DNA of 64,000 bases, taken from the NCBI GenBank assembly GCA_003255065.1, contig QAOA01002889.1, positions 62,001 through 126,000 on the forward strand, written 5' to 3'. Both the position numbers and the translations under genes were made by a program. Under the pieces are notes generated by a model. That model ran no database searches. It worked only from the letters and a program-made list of their open reading frames with translations, and was not told where the DNA came from. Origin of the DNA: Cercis canadensis (Eukaryota; Streptophyta; Magnoliopsida; Fabales; Fabaceae). Below are positions 63,127-64,000 of the stretch, in pieces. Every line of letters begins with the position of its first letter. Within the stretch, counting starts at the first letter, position 1.

Positions 63127-64000
63127 TAGATTATAGATAACATTTATTTTTATATGTATATCGTGTGCATGTCCATGTCTCATCTTATTATCCTCTCTTC
63201 TGGGTAGGGGAAAGGGCTAACTAACATGGGCTCCATGGTAGCTAGCTAGCCAGCTCTTAATTATCATACACTTTGTAGTGATTACTATATTATCAGCTTC
63301 CTCTATAAATAAAATGAGTACTACTGCTACTACTATTTCGATCTTCATGAGTACTAATTAGTTTCCGCAAGGTAATTTTTCAAATTTGGAGGTTACACTA
63401 GACTTGGATTTGATCTTAGTAAGGTACCTAATGTGAGAAACTGAGAAATATTTTTTTGTGGACCCATGGAAAGGGTCAAGGTTGAAGCTGACAGTGCCTT
63501 ACATGTGACATTGCCCCACACTATTTTCATTTTTCTGTTATTTGTTTCTTGCCAACCCGTGATATTAATGTTGGCATTAGGACCACTAATAACTAACTCA
63601 TCATCAACCCCATCGCCTTTACGGCTTTACCAGCGTACATTACAGTAGTTATGTACCATATCTGTTTAGGGATAATATTAATATCTATTTTACGTTTTCG
63701 AGTACCAAAACTCCAATATCTTGTGCTGCTGCTATGTGGACAACGCTTCCCTCTTTACATTATAGCTAGCGTTTATGGCAGAGAGGACTTTGTTGATCAG
63801 TTTTTAGCTGCAGATTGAATTGAAGTACTCAACTTTCTTTCAGGTAAGGTAAAAACAAACACCAGGGAGCTAACTTTCACAGGCCAACCACCTTGCCAAT
63901 CCAATAAGGTAATACGTGGTGGGGAGTACTTAATTTTTTTCTTGTTGTCTCAACAAATTAGTGACTCTTCCTGTCCAAAATTTCATTACATAGATTCGAT
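63127..64000. other. 3' region of the bHLH gene and intergenic
   Basis: The 3'UTR of the bHLH gene probably covers a few hundred bases. Nothing else is recognisable before the window ends. Confidence 0.45.

Overview
The window is nuclear DNA from a eudicot plant. It is AT-rich, has GT-AG introns and poly-A/T and microsatellite tracts, and every recognisable protein is plant-type. Several families match Arabidopsis chromosome 1 genes. A woody or rosid species is plausible, but the species is not identifiable by eye. Six protein genes are supported: a PH-RCC1-FYVE-BRX protein (PRAF type, + strand, 9 exons); an E-class PLS pentatricopeptide (PPR) protein like At1g26900 (- strand); a small acidic conserved plant protein (- strand); an SKIP11-like F-box/kelch protein (- strand, with a 5'UTR intron); a CYP23-type cyclophilin (+ strand, 8 exons); and an atypical bHLH of the PRE6/KIDARI type (+ strand, 2 exons). 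From memory, the last five follow the order of the Arabidopsis At1g26900-At1g26945 block, and the PRAF gene fits the paralogous At1g697xx block, so this looks like an ancestral collinear segment.

The most notable non-coding content is on the minus strand at 133-480. Three tandem hairpins there carry, on their 3' arms, a sequence nearly identical to miR2275, the 22-nt trigger of 24-nt reproductive phasiRNAs in anthers. A TATAAAA box lies about 100 bases upstream. A second, shorter copy at about 15275-15490 keeps one complete hairpin and one decayed hairpin. miR2275 is absent from Arabidopsis and from several other eudicot lineages, so a clustered and duplicated locus is of interest.

Layout: 1-580 miR2275-like cluster; 2.3-10.2 kb PRAF gene; 10.4-11.4 kb hAT-like insertion; 11.9-13.7 kb PPR gene; 14.2-14.7 kb foldback element; 15.3-15.5 kb second miR2275-like locus; 17.4 and 22.5 kb two copies of one foldback MITE with 11-bp target duplications; 18.8-19.4 kb small acidic protein; 19.5-31.4 kb mostly gene-free; 31.4-34.0 kb F-box/kelch gene; 34-47 kb gene-poor with a G-box inverted repeat at 37.65 kb; 47.1-50.6 kb CYP23; 50.6-61.9 kb gene-poor with a MULE-type MITE and SINE copies; 62.0-63.1 kb bHLH gene. 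A small tRNA-type SINE family is scattered through the window. Nearly all unresolved N positions lie between duplicated ends, which points to unmerged contig ends or haplotypes in the assembly.

The genes do not form a pathway. They are neighbours by descent.
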